A stretch of 43,958 nucleotides of DNA from an uncultured Saprospiraceae bacterium (GTDB lineage Bacteria; Bacteroidota; Bacteroidia; Chitinophagales; Saprospiraceae): assembly GCA_937950315.1 (NCBI GenBank), contig CALFDU010000115.1, forward strand, positions 1-43,958. Direction: 5' to 3'. Of the stretch, positions 42,892 through 43,958 are shown piece by piece (positions within the stretch are counted from its first letter, which is position 1; each line of letters opens with the position of its first letter). The notes below the pieces were generated by a model, which was given only the letters and a program-made list of their open reading frames with translations, had not been told where the DNA came from and did no database searches. The position numbers and the translations under genes are program-made.

Positions 42892-42899
42892 CAAAATTA
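42892..42899 (-). promoter_or_regulatory. Bacteroidota-type -7 promoter box (TAATTTTG) for glyS-gcvP
   Basis: On the minus strand this is TAATTTTG, a perfect TANNTTTG match, 26 nt before the glyS ATG at 42865. The distance agrees with the boxes in front of lysS and of the sigma operon. No -33 TTG is evident at the usual spacing. Confidence 0.45.
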
Positions 42900-43007
42900 A
42901 GATACTAGCACTTTTTAATAGGAAAATAGACAATTTAATTTTCTAGTTTATCCATATAATTTAAGCTAGGATATCGGTCAGAAAACATCTATGTTTGCAG
43001 ACCAGCT

Positions 43008-43091
43008 GCCCAAGTGCTGGAACTGGTAGACAGGCATGGTTGAGGGCCATGTGTCCGTATGGGCGTGAAGGTTCGATTCCTTTCTTGGGCA
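43008..43091 (+). tRNA. tRNA-Leu (anticodon GAG)
   Basis: It folds as a class II tRNA. The acceptor stem is GCCCAAG/CTTGGGC and the D arm CTG-GAACTGGTAGA-CAG. The anticodon stem CATGG/CCATG has loop TTGAGGG, giving anticodon GAG (reads CUU/CUC). A long variable arm (GTCC-GTAT-GGGC) and a T arm GAAGG-TTCGATT-CCTTT follow, ending in discriminator A. The long variable arm, GGTAGACA in the D loop and A73 identify leucine. CCA is not encoded directly after A73: the next bases are CACCA, shifted by two. A terminator follows. Confidence 0.95.
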
Positions 43092-43100
43092 CACCACGAT

Positions 43101-43129
43101 AAAGAGCATATTTATATGCTCTTTTTTTT
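43101..43129 (+). terminator. Terminator of the tRNA-Leu gene
   Basis: AAAGAGCATAT (43101-43111) pairs perfectly with ATATGCTCTTT (43114-43124) and runs into a tract of eight T (43122-43129). It is placed ten bases behind the tRNA 3' end. Confidence 0.85.
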
Positions 43130-43350
43130 GACGCTTGCGCAAATGTGTTCAGCCTACAATCAACAACACCCCTGCTCCAATTATCGTTTTCTTTCATCTT
43201 TCGGCTGAAAACCCCCTATTTTAATGCATTTATCATCCCCTTTTGCCCCTTTTTGACTATATATAAGATATTTAACGTATCTAACTTTTGGGTAGATAAA
43301 GTTTGATAAAAATAATATATAAGAAACTTTTATATATTACATTTCGTTCT

Positions 43351-43358
43351 TATCTTTG
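43351..43358 (+). promoter_or_regulatory. Bacteroidota-type -7 box (TATCTTTG) before the candidate small RNA
   Basis: A perfect TANNTTTG match, ten bases before the first hairpin of the candidate RNA. Start of transcription would be expected near 43363-43368, which places hairpin 1 at the very 5' end of the RNA. No clear -33 element. Confidence 0.4.
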
Positions 43359-43364
43359 AATCAC

Positions 43365-43475
43365 CAACCGAATAGCACTAAACTATTTGGATCTCAAGAC
43401 CGAAAAGAAGTAGTTTTCTTATTTTGAGACCTTAGTCGAAAGAGCCTAGTTTGATAGCAAACTGGGCTTTTCGCA
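43365..43475 (+). ncRNA. Candidate small RNA of about 110 nt with three consecutive hairpins
   Basis: Hairpin 1: CCGAATAG (43368-43375) with CTATTTGG (43383-43390), eight pairs including one G-U, loop of 7. Hairpin 2: TCTCAA (43392-43397) with TTGAGA (43424-43429), and an inner stem AAGAA/TTCTT (43405-43409 with 43416-43420). Hairpin 3: CGAAAGAGCCTAGTTTG (43437-43453) with CAAACTGGGCTTTTCG (43458-43473), loop ATAG, with one bulge and one G-U. The latter looks like an intrinsic terminator, because its 3' arm ends GGGCTTTT and is followed by CGCATTTT. Promoter box, back-to-back stems and terminator together look like an independent RNA gene. I do not recognise it as tmRNA, 6S, SRP or RNase P RNA. 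A leader of something downstream is unlikely, because the next gene faces the other way. Confidence 0.5.
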
Positions 43476-43682
43476 TTTTAAGAAGCCTGGAACTGTGCTG
43501 TTTTTGGTCTTCAGGTACTAACCATTCGCCATTAGTAAGTAGAACATCTCCTTAAAAGACCAATAAATACCACAAAAGGAATTGGTCGTAATAGATTCCT
43601 CTATAACAACACAAAATGATTTAATCTGGACAATGCTGATGATTGCCAGTACTAGTTTACAAAGTACTTTTAACTGAGAAAG

Positions 43683-43958
43683 CTAAGACTTGGCCGCAAA
43701 ATTTCTAAGCCTTTTCAAGAATGGCGATGCAAAAACAAAGTCAGACAGCGTCTCATTTTCACTATCCAATACTTCTTCCTTGTTTCCTTGCCATGCAAGT
43801 TTGCCCATATGAAGCAAGCAGATATTTTCACCAATTTCCATTACAGAATTCATATCGTGTGTATTGATCACTGTTGTGATATTGAATTCGTTGGTAATAT
43901 CTTTTATTAATTCATCGATGGTGATAGCGGTCTTGGGATCTAGCCCTGAATTAGGTTC
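43683..43958 (-). CDS. ABC transporter ATP-binding protein, MlaF-like (partial, 5' part beyond right edge)
   Basis: The frame is open from the right edge to the TAG at 43683 and covers the last 91 residues. It begins E-P-N-S-G-L-D-P, the end of the Walker B/D-loop region (family D-E-P-x-S-G-L-D-P). The H-loop follows as T-T-V-I-N-T-H-D-M-N-S-V-M-E-I-G, then I-C-L-L-H-M-G-K-L-A-W-Q-G-N-K-E-E-V-L. T-H-D-M-x-S-V and the following G-x-x-x-W-x-G are typical of the MlaF/Ttg2A group that drives phospholipid or sterol-like transport across the periplasm together with MlaE and MlaD. The Walker A and signature motifs lie outside the window, so the group assignment is likely but not certain. Confidence 0.8.
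   Translation of the reverse strand, partial: EPNSGLDPKTAITIDELIKDITNEFNITTVINTHDMNSVMEIGENICLLHMGKLAWQGNKEEVLDSENETLSDFVFASPFLKRLRNFAAKS

Larger units (their letters stand above)
43130..43682. other. Gene-free region with a candidate small RNA
   Basis: About 550 nt without a plausible protein-coding frame. The left part (43200-43345) is very AT-rich. The middle holds a TATCTTTG box followed by three hairpins (see the ncRNA entry). The right part (43505-43563) holds an 8-bp inverted repeat TTGGTCTT/AAGACCAA with a 44-nt spacer of unclear meaning. Nothing else is recognised. Confidence 0.5.

Noticed and set aside
43129-43146. An 18-nt exact match between TGACGCTTGCGCAAATGT behind the tRNA terminator and the giant gene near 12164
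   Set aside because: Too short to indicate an att site or mobile element; the coding copy is part of a conserved T-D-A-C-A-N-V motif and no integrase or second boundary is present.
42961-43197. Minus-strand 78-codon open frame across the tRNA-Leu gene
   Set aside because: It overlaps the tRNA and its terminator on the opposite strand; chance frame.

Overview
The window reads as chromosomal DNA of a Bacteroidota bacterium, most likely of the Saprospiria/Lewinella-like kind. This rests on AT-rich DNA, three proteins ending in type IX secretion (T9SS) sorting domains (two type A, one type B/CHU_C), a giant HYR/DUF11-type surface protein, an M43 metalloprotease, and several start-proximal TANNTTTG boxes, the Bacteroidota -7 promoter consensus. 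The order-level placement is inference from the gene families.

Layout. (1) 1-1125, minus strand: an ECF-type sigma factor translationally coupled (ATGA overlap) to a single-pass membrane protein that runs off the left edge, probably its anti-sigma partner. (2) 1737-25424, plus strand: one uninterrupted gene for a secreted protein of about 7,895 residues. It has a signal peptide, a long N-terminal region of DUF11-like and Ig-like modules, an SdrB-like domain, three DUF11-type repeats of exactly 510 nt, a 28-unit HYR-like array, and five AKRV repeats of about 471 nt with acidic tails. HYR modules carrying inserted lamin-tail-like and P-domain-like segments follow, then a CnaB-like domain, a dockerin-like segment, a cohesin-like domain and a T9SS type A tail. 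The HYR-like array has a hidden higher order: blocks of eight distinct units repeat three times with a period of about 2.1 kb. (3) 25573-26852, minus: an APH/ACAD10-like phosphotransferase preceded by a 70-codon reading frame that looks like the surviving C-terminus of an acyl-CoA dehydrogenase. (4) 27064-29523, minus: a T9SS-exported M43 metalloprotease with tandem 24-residue Cys-rich repeats. (5) 29741-35847, minus: a 1,728-residue CHU_C adhesin-like protein followed after 14 nt by a class IV histone-deacetylase-like enzyme. (6) 35956-38292, plus: lysS and a PlsC-type acyltransferase, abutting. (7) 38434-42865, minus: glyS and gcvP, both concerned with glycine, in an apparent operon. (8) 43008-43091, plus: tRNA-Leu(GAG) with a terminator. 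(9) 43130-43682: a gene-free stretch with a strong candidate small RNA (three successive hairpins behind a TATCTTTG box). (10) 43683-43958, minus: the end of an ABC-transporter ATPase of the MlaF type.

How they fit together: the exported proteins (giant protein, M43 protease, CHU_C protein) point to a cell surface built around T9SS. The sigma/anti-sigma pair lies divergently next to the giant gene and might control it, but nothing in the sequence proves this. The rest is translation (lysS, glyS, tRNA-Leu), one-carbon/glycine catabolism (gcvP) and lipid metabolism (plsC, the phosphotransferase, MlaF-like). The features most worth checking are the eight-unit super-repeat in the giant gene, the domain-in-domain insertions near its C-terminus, the candidate small RNA at about 43365-43475, and the acyl-CoA dehydrogenase remnant.
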